A DNA stretch of 43,313 bases from positions 1 through 43,313 of the forward strand of contig LNEG01000242.1 in assembly GCA_001464865.1 (NCBI GenBank). Reading direction: 5' to 3'. This DNA comes from Burkholderiales bacterium Ga0074133 (lineage in GTDB: Bacteria > Pseudomonadota > Gammaproteobacteria > Burkholderiales > Burkholderiaceae_C). The translations under genes and the position numbers were made by a program. Below, in pieces: positions 28,270-39,398 of the stretch. The stretch's first letter is position 1. Each line of letters starts with the position of its first letter. A model generated the notes under the pieces. The model was not told the origin of the DNA and ran no database searches. It worked only from the letters and a program-made list of their open reading frames with translations.

Positions 28270-29153
28270 CCGGCAACGACACAGCACCGCCCGGAAAGAT
28301 GCCGACATCCATCCCGTCCACCCACCGGAAAGTGCGCACGGCCGACATCGAGCAGCGCCTGCTGATCGATGCCATCTACCACCGCTACCACTACGACTTT
28401 CGCGGGTACGCGCAGGCGTCGCTGCGGCGGCGGCTGAACGCGGCACTGATCCGCTTTGACTGCCAGACCGTGTCGCAGCTGCAGGACCGCGTGCTGCACG
28501 AGCCCACAGTGTTCCCCGCCCTGCTGGAATACCTCACGGTGCAGGTGAGCGACATGTTCCGTGACCCGGGCTATTTCCAGTCGCTGCGCACCGACGTCGT
28601 CCCGCTGCTGCGCACCTACCCTTCCCTCAAGGTGTGGGTGGCGGGCTGCAGCGCAGGCGAAGAGGTGTACTCGCTGGCCATCCTGCTGCACGAGGAAGGC
28701 CTGCTGGACCGCACCCTGATCTACGGCACCGACATCAACCCGCACGCCCTGCGCGCGGCAGAGTCGGGTGTTTTCGACATGGCGCGGGTGGCGGCCTTTT
28801 CCGAGAACTACGCGCGTTCGGGCGCGCGCAGCTCGCTGTCGGACTACTACACGGCCCGGTACGGCCGCGTGGTGTTTGACAAGTCGCTGCGCGAGCACAT
28901 GGTGTTCTCGGACCACAGCCTGGCCACCGACAGCGTGTTTGCCGAGATGCACCTGGTGTCGTGCCGCAACGTGCTCATCTACTTCGAGCGCGACCTGCAA
29001 AACCGCGCCCTCGGCCTGTTCCGCGAGGCACTGTGCCACCGCGGCTTTCTGGGGCTGGGCTCCAAGGAGTCACTGCGCTTTTCCGACCAGACCGAGGCCT
29101 TCGAGGACTTCGTGGCGGAAGACCGCATCTACCGCAAGAAGGCGGGGCTGTGA
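28254..29153 (+). CDS. cheR: CheR-type protein-glutamate methyltransferase
   Basis: S-adenosylmethionine-dependent methylation of glutamate side chains. It has 299 residues: an N-terminal alpha domain (~35-90) and the methyltransferase domain with VWVAGCSAGEEVYSLAIL (SAM binding), GTDINPHALRAA and CRNVLIYF. There is no C-terminal TPR or receptor-tethering pentapeptide binding site that I can see. The chosen ATG 28254 overlaps the kinase gene by 16 bases; GTG 28266 is an alternative. No chemoreceptor gene is nearby, so its substrate is open. Confidence 0.92.
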   Translation: MDAQVTGNDTAPPGKMPTSIPSTHRKVRTADIEQRLLIDAIYHRYHYDFRGYAQASLRRRLNAALIRFDCQTVSQLQDRVLHEPTVFPALLEYLTVQVSDMFRDPGYFQSLRTDVVPLLRTYPSLKVWVAGCSAGEEVYSLAILLHEEGLLDRTLIYGTDINPHALRAAESGVFDMARVAAFSENYARSGARSSLSDYYTARYGRVVFDKSLREHMVFSDHSLATDSVFAEMHLVSCRNVLIYFERDLQNRALGLFREALCHRGFLGLGSKESLRFSDQTEAFEDFVAEDRIYRKKAGL

Positions 29154-29815
29154 TGGCCGACACCGGCGTTGCACTGCCCTCCCATCAGGAAACAGGGCCG
29201 CTGCCAGATACAAGGGGCTGCGCCACACACCCCGCGCAGCCCGCTTACGATGCCATCGTCATCGGAGGCTCGTCGGGGGCCATTGACGCCCTGGGTGTCA
29301 TTCTTCCCGCGTTGCCAGCCACGCTGCACGCGTGCGTGCTGGTCGTGATGCACCTGCCACGCGACCGGCGCAGCCTGCTGGCCGACATTTTTCGCCAGCG
29401 CTGCGCACTGCCCGTGAAGGAAGCCAGCGACGGCTTGCTGCTGACCCGGCCCCTGATCTGCTTTGCCCCGCCCGACTACCACCTGCTGGTGGATGCCGGA
29501 CCCCGCGTGGCACTGTCGATCGACCCGCCGCTGCACTATTCACGCCCGTCCATTGATGTGCTGTTTGAGTCTGCCGCCGACCTGTACGGCGACCGCGCGG
29601 TGGCGGTGCTGCTGTCGGGCGCCAACGAGGACGGCGCCCGTGGGCTTGCGGCAGTGCAGGCGGCTGGCGGCCTGACCATTGTCCAGTCGCCCGAGAGCGC
29701 CCCCATGCAGGCCATGCCGCTGGCTGGTCTCGCGCGCGTACCGGCGCACCATGTACTGCCACCGCCCGCTGTGGGCGCACTGCTGGCCGACCTGCACGGC
29801 AAGGGGCAGCTATGA
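29153..29815 (+). CDS. CheB-type methylesterase domain protein without receiver
   Basis: A 220-residue protein that is only the CheB catalytic domain. The triad is Ser40 (IGGSSGAIDAL), His67 (VMHLP) and Asp160 (LSGANEDGARG). The N-terminal receiver domain that controls ordinary CheB by phosphorylation is absent, so regulation must come from elsewhere, perhaps from the receivers of the adjoining kinases. It overlaps cheR by one base (TGATG) and the next gene by four (ATGA). It probably removes methyl groups added by the neighbouring CheR. Confidence 0.92.
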   Translation: MADTGVALPSHQETGPLPDTRGCATHPAQPAYDAIVIGGSSGAIDALGVILPALPATLHACVLVVMHLPRDRRSLLADIFRQRCALPVKEASDGLLLTRPLICFAPPDYHLLVDAGPRVALSIDPPLHYSRPSIDVLFESAADLYGDRAVAVLLSGANEDGARGLAAVQAAGGLTIVQSPESAPMQAMPLAGLARVPAHHVLPPPAVGALLADLHGKGQL

Positions 29816-31017
29816 CGACTGCACCCCGACTCATGCCGGCTTCAGACACGGCGTCTGCGTCTGTCGCCCCATCGCCTTTGCCCGCCATGCCCCACACCAC
29901 CCGCATCAAGTGCCTGCTCGTTGACGACATCGAAGAGAACCTCGTGGCCCTGGAGGCGCTGCTGCAGCATGACGATATCGATGTGCTCAAGGCCAGCTCG
30001 GGGCGCGAGGCCCTGGAGTTGCTGCTGGAGCACGGCGATGTGGCGCTGGCCCTGCTGGATGTGCAGATGCCGGAGATGAACGGATTCGAGCTGGCAGAGC
30101 TGATCCGCGGCAGTGAGCGTACGCGGCACATTCCGCTGATCTTCATGACAGCAGGCGCACGCGAGCAGAACTGGCAGTTCCGCGGCTATGAAAACGGGGC
30201 GGTGGATTTTCTGTACAAACCCATCGATCCGCACATGCTGACCAGCAAGGCCCATGTGTTCTTCGAGCTGCACCGCCGCCGGCAGGCACTGGCGCAGGAG
30301 CTGCAGGAGCGCACCGAAGCCCTGCGCATCAATGAAATGTTCATGGCCGTGCTGAGCCACGACCTGCGCACGCCGTTGATGTCGATCACGGCGGCGGCCA
30401 GCGTGCTCAGGCGCGACCTGCCCCCTGACAAGGCCGCCAACATGGTGGACCGCGTGCTGCGCAGCAGCGCGCGCATGGGTCGGATGATCGAGGACCTGCT
30501 CGACCTCACGCGCATCCGCCAGGCGGGCGGGCTGTCGCTGCAGCTGGGGACGGCCGACATGCACGGGATCGTGCAGCGCGCTGCCGAAGAACTGCAGACA
30601 GGGTTTCCGGACCGCCAGATCGTGACCGACCTGGACGGCGACCTCGAGGGCGTGTGGGACAGCGAGCGCCTGTGCCAGGTGCTCACCAACCTGGTTGGCA
30701 ACGCAGTGCACCACGGGGCGGCCGACCAGCCGGTGAACATCCTGGCCGACGGTACGCAGAGCAAAACGGTGGCGGTCACGGTGCGCAACCGCGGGGCCAT
30801 TCCACCCGAACTGCTGCCCCACCTGTTCAATCCGTTCCGCGGGCGCGAACGGCCTCCGGGGCGCCACCAGGGACTGGGGCTGGGGCTGTTCATTGCGGAC
30901 CAGATCGTGCGCACGCACGGCGGGCGGATCGAGGTGCAATCGGCCCATGACGTGACGCAGTTCCGGGTGGAGCTGCCGCGCGTCAGCCGGCCGCTCCGAA
31001 GCCAGGAAAGTGTTTGA
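29812..31017 (+). CDS. Receiver-histidine kinase (soluble hybrid sensor)
   Basis: A 401-residue cytoplasmic protein with reversed domain order. The receiver is first (~32-150; acidic pair VDDIEEN, phosphoacceptor Asp83 in LLDVQMPEMNG, Lys136). A short coiled linker is followed by HisKA with His183 (LSHDLRTPLMS) and HATPase (LTNLVGNAVHHG, LGLGLFIADQIV). The G1 motif is altered (RNRGAIPPE in place of DxGxGI). The ATG at 29812 overlaps cheB by 4 bases. It may take phosphate from the CHASE3 kinase through its receiver and signal on. No output domain is present. Confidence 0.9.
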   Translation: MTTAPRLMPASDTASASVAPSPLPAMPHTTRIKCLLVDDIEENLVALEALLQHDDIDVLKASSGREALELLLEHGDVALALLDVQMPEMNGFELAELIRGSERTRHIPLIFMTAGAREQNWQFRGYENGAVDFLYKPIDPHMLTSKAHVFFELHRRRQALAQELQERTEALRINEMFMAVLSHDLRTPLMSITAAASVLRRDLPPDKAANMVDRVLRSSARMGRMIEDLLDLTRIRQAGGLSLQLGTADMHGIVQRAAEELQTGFPDRQIVTDLDGDLEGVWDSERLCQVLTNLVGNAVHHGAADQPVNILADGTQSKTVAVTVRNRGAIPPELLPHLFNPFRGRERPPGRHQGLGLGLFIADQIVRTHGGRIEVQSAHDVTQFRVELPRVSRPLRSQESV

Positions 31018-31078
31018 GAGGCAGCCGGCGCGCGGTGCTGGCAGACCTGAAGCTGCGGCAGCCGTGGCCGCCCGCGGA

Positions 31079-31447
31079 TCAGGCCGGCGAGCGCGCTACC
31101 GCATGGCGGACGGTGGTGAGCAGCGACTCGAGCTCATCGAGCTCAAACGGCTTGATCAGCGTGCGCACATGGGGCCCCCACGCGTGGGGATAGGTGCCCA
31201 GCTCGTAGCCTGAACACAGCACCACCCATCGCTCCGGCCGCTGCGCCAGGAGCTGGCGGGCGAGGTCCGTACCCGACATGCCGGGCAGGCTGACATCCGA
31301 TACCAGCACGTCAAACGCCTGCTGCGCATCGAGTTCCAGCGCTTCTTCAGCCGACGCGCAAGAGACCACGGTCTGGCCCTCGGTTTCCATCAGCATGCCG
31401 ATGGTCTCGCGCAGCTCTTCGTTGTCCTCAACGTACAGGATTCGCAT
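31079..31447 (-). CDS. Stand-alone response-regulator receiver domain
   Basis: A 122-residue single-domain receiver: acidic pocket Glu7-Asp8, phosphoacceptor Asp51 (VLVSDVSLPGMSG), and conserved Lys in TLIKPFELDEL. There is no output domain, as in CheY-like or phosphorelay proteins. It converges on the receiver-kinase gene with a 61-bp gap and is a likely partner of that operon. The 170 bp upstream to dps hold no gene or clear signal. Confidence 0.9.
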   Translation of the reverse strand: MRILYVEDNEELRETIGMLMETEGQTVVSCASAEEALELDAQQAFDVLVSDVSLPGMSGTDLARQLLAQRPERWVVLCSGYELGTYPHAWGPHVRTLIKPFELDELESLLTTVRHAVARSPA

Positions 31448-31617
31448 GGGTGGAGCGGTGAACGGCGCTCATGCAGAAACGCAGAGCACAGCCGAAGCCC
31501 GAATGATCCGCACAACCGGCGCTCCGACCTGTAGGACAACACGCACTCCGCGACCCGCCTGGGTGGCGCAACGGGGCCGCCCTGCCGCGGCACGGCCGCT
31601 GGCGGGGCGCACGGCGC

Positions 31618-32121
31618 CTATTCTTCGAGCAGGGAGCGCAGCATCCAGGCGGTCTGCTCGTGCACGGTCAGGCGCTGGGTCAGCAGGTCGGCCGTCGGCT
31701 CGTCGCTGGCCTTGTCGGCCAGCGGGAACAGGCTGCGCGCCGTGCGGGCCACCGCCTCGTGTCCCTCGACGAGAATGCGCACCATCTCGAGTGCCTTGGG
31801 CGGCTTCGACGGCGCATCGGGCACGGTGGCGAGCTTGCCGAATTCGGCGTACGAGCCAGGCGCCACATGCCCGAGGGAGCGGATGCGTTCGGCCACCGGG
31901 TCGACCGCGTTCCACAGTTCGGTGTACTGCGCCATGAACATGGTGTGCAGCGTGTTGAACATCGGCCCCGTCACGTTCCAGTGGAAGTTGTGGGTGGTCA
32001 GGTACAGCGTGTAGGTGTCGGCCAGCAGGCGCGACAGACCCTGTGCGATGGCAGCGCGGTCCTTGTCACTGATGCCGATGTTGATGACGGGCGCGGACGA
32101 TGTCTTGGAGGCTTTGGCCAT
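31618..32121 (-). CDS. dps: Dps-family DNA-protection ferritin
   Basis: Forms dodecamers that oxidise and store iron using peroxide and can shield DNA. It has 167 residues. The ferroxidase ligands are present in [15 protein letters not shown] and [11 protein letters not shown]. The lysine-containing N-terminus (MAKASKTSS) could bind DNA. ATG 32121 follows GTGAAGGATT. It is 175 bp downstream of oxyR on the same strand and is a plausible OxyR target; no site could be assigned with confidence in the gap. Confidence 0.95.
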   Translation of the reverse strand: MAKASKTSSAPVINIGISDKDRAAIAQGLSRLLADTYTLYLTTHNFHWNVTGPMFNTLHTMFMAQYTELWNAVDPVAERIRSLGHVAPGSYAEFGKLATVPDAPSKPPKALEMVRILVEGHEAVARTARSLFPLADKASDEPTADLLTQRLTVHEQTAWMLRSLLEE

Positions 32122-32296
32122 ACGGGTAATCCTTCACTGGGAGGCAACGATGAATACGCCGCGCGGCGGGCACTGCCAGTCGCGCGGGGTGCGTGGTTTC
32201 ACTTTAGCGCAAGGCCGGCACGCCTTTTGTGACGCGCGGCAATTCCTGACAACCAGATGCGCGCCTTGCATGCAGCGAACGCGGCCCTTCAAGCCC

Positions 32297-33262
32297 TCAC
32301 GACAGCCGCGTCACTCCAGGCAGTTCGCAGGCATACACGGCGTTGCGCAATGCGGCAATCGCTTCGTAGCGCGTAAAGCTGCGCCGCCAGGCCAGCACCA
32401 CGCGGCGCGTGGGCGGGGCGCCCCCATCGGCCTCCTCAATGGGCAGGTAGCGGATGTACGTCTCATCGCTCTTGCGGCGGCGCACGCCCTTCTGGAGCGC
32501 ATCGCGAGGCACCGAGAGCCGGGGCACCAGCGTCACGCCCATGCCCGCCGCCACCATGTGCTTGATGGTCTCCAGCGACGATCCTTCAAAGGACTTGCGG
32601 ATGCCTTCGGCATTGCTCGAAAAGCGTGCGAACTCGGGGCAGACCTCCAGCACGTGGTCGCGAAAGCAGTGGCCCGCGCCCAGCAGCAGCATGGTCTCGC
32701 TCTTGAGCTCGGCCGCCGTGACGGTGTCGTTGGTTGCCAGCGAATGTGTGCTGGGCACCGCCGCCATGAAAGGCTCGTCATACAGCGGCGCCATGGCCAG
32801 GCCGGTGTCGGGGAAAGGTTCGGCCAGGATGGCGCAGTCGATCTCGCCGGTGCGCAGCATCTCCAGCAGCTTGACGGTGAAGTTCTCCTGCAGCATCAGC
32901 GGCATCTGGGGGTTGCGCGCAATCGAGTGGCGCACCAGCTCGGGCAGCAGGTAAGGCCCGATGGTGTAGATCACGCCCAGCGTGAGCGGCCCGGCCAGCG
33001 GGTCCTTGCCGCGCTTGGCGATCTCCTTGATGGCGGCCGCCTGCTCCAGCACGCTCTGCGCCTGGCGCACGATCTCCTCGCCCAGCGGGGTGACGGTCAC
33101 CTCTCCCGCGCTGCGCTCAAAGAGCTTCACATCCAGCTCTTCTTCGAGCTTCTTGATGGCCACCGACAGCGTGGGCTGCGAGACATAGCAGGCATCGGCC
33201 GCATGGCCGAAATGTTTCTCGCGGGCCACCGCAACGATGTATTTGAGTTCAGTCAGGGTCAT
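32297..33262 (-). CDS. oxyR: Hydrogen-peroxide-sensing transcription regulator OxyR
   Basis: LysR-type regulator of 321 residues. The N-terminal HTH is FGHAADACYVSQPTLSVAIKKLE (~18-40). The redox pair Cys199 and Cys208 (GAGHCFRDHVLEVC) falls at the same residue numbers as in E. coli OxyR. It activates peroxide-defence genes when the cysteines form a disulfide. The start ATG 33262 gives MTLTELKYIVAVAREKHFG, the conserved N-terminus. It lies 192 bp after recG, a linkage common in beta- and gammaproteobacteria. Confidence 0.95.
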   Translation of the reverse strand: MTLTELKYIVAVAREKHFGHAADACYVSQPTLSVAIKKLEEELDVKLFERSAGEVTVTPLGEEIVRQAQSVLEQAAAIKEIAKRGKDPLAGPLTLGVIYTIGPYLLPELVRHSIARNPQMPLMLQENFTVKLLEMLRTGEIDCAILAEPFPDTGLAMAPLYDEPFMAAVPSTHSLATNDTVTAAELKSETMLLLGAGHCFRDHVLEVCPEFARFSSNAEGIRKSFEGSSLETIKHMVAAGMGVTLVPRLSVPRDALQKGVRRRKSDETYIRYLPIEEADGGAPPTRRVVLAWRRSFTRYEAIAALRNAVYACELPGVTRLS

Positions 33263-33454
33263 GGTCTGTTCCTGCGGGCCACTTCCGTGGTGGACCCATG
33301 TCAATCCGGTTGTCGATGGCGGCGCACACTGCCTCCGGCCTGCGCGACTGGCATGCCGCTCCGGGCGAGGACCGCCAGCACGGGCCACCCTGCAGCCAAA
33401 GCCGTCGTACCCTTTGACGGGGAAGGCGCGCAGCAGCTCACGGGGCGTTGCATG

Positions 33455-35629
<2,175 letters not shown>

Positions 35630-35755
35630 GCAGGGACTTGGATAATTACGCGGTCGCCGGTCGGTTACTGGCAGCCAAAAAGGCTACCATGGTTACCATT
35701 GCTCACCGTTTCCCGATTCTGTGCCGGCCGGTGGCAAACGGCGACTTTTTTCACC
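35630..35755. promoter_or_regulatory. Divergent recG / HD-GYP promoter region
   Basis: A 126-bp gap between two divergent start codons, so promoters for both must lie here or inside the genes. It is less GC-rich than its flanks. Only weak -10-like stretches were seen (for recG, TAATTA on the minus strand at 35644-35649, without a matching -35). A small AGCC-AAAAA-GGCT hairpin is present. No operator is claimed. Confidence 0.4.
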
Positions 35756-37036
35756 ATGCTCAAGCGTATCCACATCAAAGACCTGACCCTGGGCATGTAC
35801 CTGCACGAGTTCTGTGGCTCGTGGATGGAGCACCCCTTCTGGCGGGCCAAGTTCCTGCTCAAGGACCCTGCGGACCTGGCGCGCATCCAGGCCACGGCCA
35901 TTCCCGAGTGCTGGATCGACACCTCCAAGGGTCTGGACGTGGCGGCAGGCACCAGCACGGTGTCGCGCGAGGAGGTGGATGCGCAGATCGAAACCGATTT
36001 CAGCCGGCTGGAAGACCTGCCCACGGTCAAGGTGACACTGCCGCAGCCCCCGCCGCCGCCCGTGCGCAACGCGGCGCCTGCCACCATGCACAGCGAGCTG
36101 CGCATGGCCGCGGCCATCTGCAATAAATCCAAGGATGCGGTGGTGTCTATGTTCAGCGAGGCCCGCATGGGCCGCGCGGTGGATTCCGAAGGGGCGCAGA
36201 GCCTGGTGGCCGAGATCTCGGATTCGGTCACCCGCAACCCGGGTGCGCTCATCAGCCTGGCACGCCTGAAGACGGCCGACGACTACACCTTCATGCATTC
36301 GGTGGCCGTGTGCGCGCTGATGGTGGCGCTGGCCCGGCAGCTCAAGCTCAACGACGAGCAGACCCGGCTGGCGGGCATGGCCGGACTGCTGCACGACCTG
36401 GGCAAGGCGGCCATACCGCTGGCCGTGCTCAACAAGCCCGGCAAGCTGACCGACGGCGAATTCGACGTGGTGCGCAGCCACCCGGTGGAGGGCTACCACA
36501 TGCTCCGCGAAGGCGGCAATGTGCCCGACGCCGTGCTGGACGCCTGCCTGCACCACCACGAGAAGATCGACGGATCGGGCTACCCCGACAAGCTCCAGGG
36601 CGACGCGATCAGCATCATTGCGCGCATGACGGCGATCTGCGACGTGTACGACGCCATCACCTCCGACCGCGCCTACAAGCGCGGCTGGGACCCTGCCGAG
36701 TCGCTGCGCCGCATGGCCGAATGGACCAAGGACCACTTCGATCCCCGGCTGTTCCAGGCCTTCGTCAAGAGCATCGGCATCTACCCCGTGGGCTCGCTCG
36801 TGCGGCTCACGTCCGGGCGCATCGGCGTGGTGACCGAGCAATCGCCCACCGCGCTCACCACGCCCATGGTCAAGGTTTTCTTTTCGACCAAGGCCGACCT
36901 GCGCATTCCGCCGGAGGTCATCAACCTGGCCGCCCCGGACTGCAACGAAAAGATCGTGGCCCGCGAAGACCCCGACAAGTGGCGCTTTCCGGACATCAAC
37001 GAACTCTGGTCAGGGTTTAGCGAACGGCCATGGTGA
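35756..37036 (+). CDS. DUF3391 / HD-GYP cyclic-di-GMP phosphodiesterase
   Basis: A 426-residue cytosolic protein. The N-terminal DUF3391 domain (~1-130: RIHIKDLTLGMYLHEFCGSW) ends in a proline run. The HD-GYP domain (~175-340) has the metal ligands of GLLHDLGKA and HHHEKIDGSGYPDKLQG, with the GYP triplet intact. HD-GYP proteins hydrolyse c-di-GMP. The start ATG 35756 is chosen because DUF3391 begins there; the open frame extends far upstream antisense to recG. It overlaps the next gene by 7 bases. Confidence 0.93.
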   Translation: MLKRIHIKDLTLGMYLHEFCGSWMEHPFWRAKFLLKDPADLARIQATAIPECWIDTSKGLDVAAGTSTVSREEVDAQIETDFSRLEDLPTVKVTLPQPPPPPVRNAAPATMHSELRMAAAICNKSKDAVVSMFSEARMGRAVDSEGAQSLVAEISDSVTRNPGALISLARLKTADDYTFMHSVAVCALMVALARQLKLNDEQTRLAGMAGLLHDLGKAAIPLAVLNKPGKLTDGEFDVVRSHPVEGYHMLREGGNVPDAVLDACLHHHEKIDGSGYPDKLQGDAISIIARMTAICDVYDAITSDRAYKRGWDPAESLRRMAEWTKDHFDPRLFQAFVKSIGIYPVGSLVRLTSGRIGVVTEQSPTALTTPMVKVFFSTKADLRIPPEVINLAAPDCNEKIVAREDPDKWRFPDINELWSGFSERPW

Positions 37037-38034
37037 CGGCAGCGGCGATGCAGACGCGCCCGGCAGGCATCGTCACCCTCACGCTCAACCCGGCACTGGA
37101 CCTGGCCACCACCACGGCGCAGGTCGCCCCCACCCACAAGCTGCGCTGCGGCCCGGTGCAGCGCTTTCCCGGGGGCGGCGGCATCAACGTGGCGCGCGTG
37201 CTGCACCGGCTCGGCGCCGGTGTGCAGGCCTGGACCCTGGCTGGCGGTGCTGCAGGTGCGCAGATGGGCGCCCTGCTGGCTGCCGAGGGCGTGGCCACCC
37301 GGCTGCATCCCATCGCCGGGGATACCCGCGAAAACCTCTCGGTGGTGGAGACCTCCACAGGGCGGGAATTCCGCTTTGTGCTGCCCGGCCCCGACGTGAC
37401 GCCTGACGAATGGCAGGCCTTGCTGACCGACCTGACCGCGCTGATGCCGGAGCCCGGCGCAGAGCGCGCAGCCCCACCCGCCACGCGCTGGTGGGTGGCC
37501 AGCGGCAGCCTGCCGCCCGGCCTGCCTGACACCATCTATGCCGATCTGGCCCACGCCGCGCGCCGCCAGGGCGTGCGACTGGCGCTCGATACGTCTGGCC
37601 CCGCCCTTGCGGCCGCGCTGCAGGCGGGCGTGGCGCTGGTCAAGCCCAGCCTGCGCGAGCTGCGCGAACTGCTGCAGCAGCCCCTGGAAGGGCCCGCCGA
37701 CTGGCACCGCGCCGCGATGTCCCTGGTGCAACAAGGGCAGGCCGAGGTGGTGGCCCTCTCGCTGGGCGAGCAGGGTGCGCTGCTGGCCACGCCGGGCGGC
37801 ACCTGGCAGGCGCCTGCCCTGCCCACCGTGGCACAGCACGGCACCACGGGCGCGGGCGACTGCTTTCTGGCGGCGCTGGTGTGGGCGCTGGACCGGGGCG
37901 ATGCACCGCCCGAAGCCCTGCGCTGGGGCATTGCGGCCGGGGCAGCGGCCCTGCAGTCGCCCGGCACATCGCTGGCGGCGACGGCCGATGTGCAGCGGCT
38001 GGTGGCACAGGTGCCTGCGCCGACGGCGCTCTGA
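37030..38034 (+). CDS. pfkB: PfkB-family phosphofructokinase
   Basis: A ribokinase-fold sugar kinase of 334 residues, closer to E. coli 6-phosphofructokinase 2 than to Fru[37 protein letters not shown] and [12 protein letters not shown] line up with PfkB. The anion hole and catalytic Asp are in [12 protein letters not shown] 37030 overlaps the HD-GYP gene by 7 bases, so the two are probably translated from one mRNA; ATG 37048 is an alternative start. A 1-phosphofructokinase or tagatose-phosphate kinase role cannot be excluded. Confidence 0.82.
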   Translation: MVTAAAMQTRPAGIVTLTLNPALDLATTTAQVAPTHKLRCGPVQRFPGGGGINVARVLHRLGAGVQAWTLAGGAAGAQMGALLAAEGVATRLHPIAGDTRENLSVVETSTGREFRFVLPGPDVTPDEWQALLTDLTALMPEPGAERAAPPATRWWVASGSLPPGLPDTIYADLAHAARRQGVRLALDTSGPALAAALQAGVALVKPSLRELRELLQQPLEGPADWHRAAMSLVQQGQAEVVALSLGEQGALLATPGGTWQAPALPTVAQHGTTGAGDCFLAALVWALDRGDAPPEALRWGIAAGAAALQSPGTSLAATADVQRLVAQVPAPTAL

Positions 38035-38171
38035 ATTCACCGCCTCGAAACCCGAATGGGCGCAGATCTGCAAGGGGCGAAAGCCGCTGCAGCGCCATCA
38101 CTGCCCGTGGGACAATCACCGTCCTTTTTCACTGCAACCCTTGGCACGGGCCTGTTCGGCCCTCAAGCACC

Positions 38172-39338
38172 ATGACCGACCTCTCCCCAGGCGCATCTGC
38201 CGCCCCCACCGCCGCGCACGCGGCGCGCCCCTTCACCCTCAGCGATTTCGACTTTTCGCTGCCCCCCGAACTCATCGCCCAGCACCCCGCCGCCGAACGC
38301 AGCGCCTCGCGGCTGCTGGACGGCCGTGCGATGGAGCCAACGGACCGCATCTTCCGCGACCTGCCCGGCCTGCTGCGCGAAGGCGACCTGCTGGTCTTCA
38401 ACGACACCCGCGTGGTCAAGGCGCGCATCTTTGGCGAGAAGGCCAGCGGCGGCAAGCTGGAGCTGCTGATCGAGCGCGTGCTGCCCGCCGAGGCCGGAAA
38501 CCCGGGCAACGAAGTCGTGGCCCACATGAAGGTCAGCAAGAAGCCCCTGCCCGGCAGCACGGTGCACATGGCCGGTGGCCGCCATGCGGGCGGGTTTGAC
38601 GCCACGCTGCTCTCGCGCTGGCCCACCGAAGACGGCCCGCTGTTCCGCTTTGCGCTGCACGGCCCGGCCGGCGAAACGCCGTGGCAGCTGATGGACCGCC
38701 ACGGCCACCTGCCGCTTCCGCCCTACATCGAGCGCCAGCAAAACGCCGACCACGACCCCGACGAAGCCGAAGACAGCGAGCGCTACCAGACCGTGTTTGC
38801 CAGCAAGCCGGGGGCCGTGGCCGCGCCCACCGCCGCCCTGCACTTTGACGACGGCGTGCTGGCCGCGCTGGCGGCGCGCGGCGTCGAGCGCGCCAGCGTC
38901 ACGCTGCATGTGGGCGCCGGCACCTTCCAGCCGGTGAAAACAGAGAACCTGGCCGAGCACCAGATGCACAGCGAGTGGTACGAAGTGCCGCTGGCCACCC
39001 TGGCCGCCCTGGAGCGCTGCCGCCAGCGCGGCGGCCGCGTGGTGGCGGTGGGCACCACCACCGTGCGCACACTGGAGTCGTGGGCGCAGTCGGGGCAGGC
39101 CACGGGCGACACCAACATCTTCATCACGCCGGGCTTTGACTTCAGGGTGGTGGACCTGCTCATCACCAACTTCCATCTGCCCAAGAGCACGCTGATGATG
39201 CTGGTGAGCGCCTTTGCGGGCTATGCCCACATCATGGGCCTGTACCGCCACGCGATTGCGCAGCAGTACCGGTTCTTCAGCTACGGCGACGCGATGCTGC
39301 TGGAGCGCGTGAAAGCGCCATCCAAAGCCGGTTTTTGA
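38172..39338 (+). CDS. queA: S-adenosylmethionine:tRNA ribosyltransferase-isomerase
   Basis: Transfers the ribosyl part of SAM to 7-aminomethyl-7-deazaguanine in tRNA, making epoxyqueuosine. It has 388 residues, about 30 more than E. coli QueA, due to an N-terminal Ala-rich extension and internal loops. Conserved blocks: [58 protein letters not shown] and [21 protein letters not shown] 38172 starts [12 protein letters not shown]. The 137-bp gap after pfkB shows no clear signal. It converges with the gamma-glutamyltransferase gene. Confidence 0.96.
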   Translation: MTDLSPGASAAPTAAHAARPFTLSDFDFSLPPELIAQHPAAERSASRLLDGRAMEPTDRIFRDLPGLLREGDLLVFNDTRVVKARIFGEKASGGKLELLIERVLPAEAGNPGNEVVAHMKVSKKPLPGSTVHMAGGRHAGGFDATLLSRWPTEDGPLFRFALHGPAGETPWQLMDRHGHLPLPPYIERQQNADHDPDEAEDSERYQTVFASKPGAVAAPTAALHFDDGVLAALAARGVERASVTLHVGAGTFQPVKTENLAEHQMHSEWYEVPLATLAALERCRQRGGRVVAVGTTTVRTLESWAQSGQATGDTNIFITPGFDFRVVDLLITNFHLPKSTLMMLVSAFAGYAHIMGLYRHAIAQQYRFFSYGDAMLLERVKAPSKAGF

Positions 39339-39378
39339 GCCAAACCGGCCTCAAGCCCAGGTTTTGATTGCCTGAATA

Positions 39379-39395
39379 GCTATTATTTTAATAGC
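39379..39395. repeat. AT-rich palindrome between convergent queA and ggt-like gene
   Basis: Perfect 7-base arms GCTATTA and TAATAGC with a TTT loop, 3 bp from the stop codon of the minus-strand gene and 40 bp after the queA stop. It is one of four related palindromes. Its place between converging genes would suit a bidirectional terminator, although true T-runs are missing. Confidence 0.6.
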
Positions 39396-39398
39396 ACA

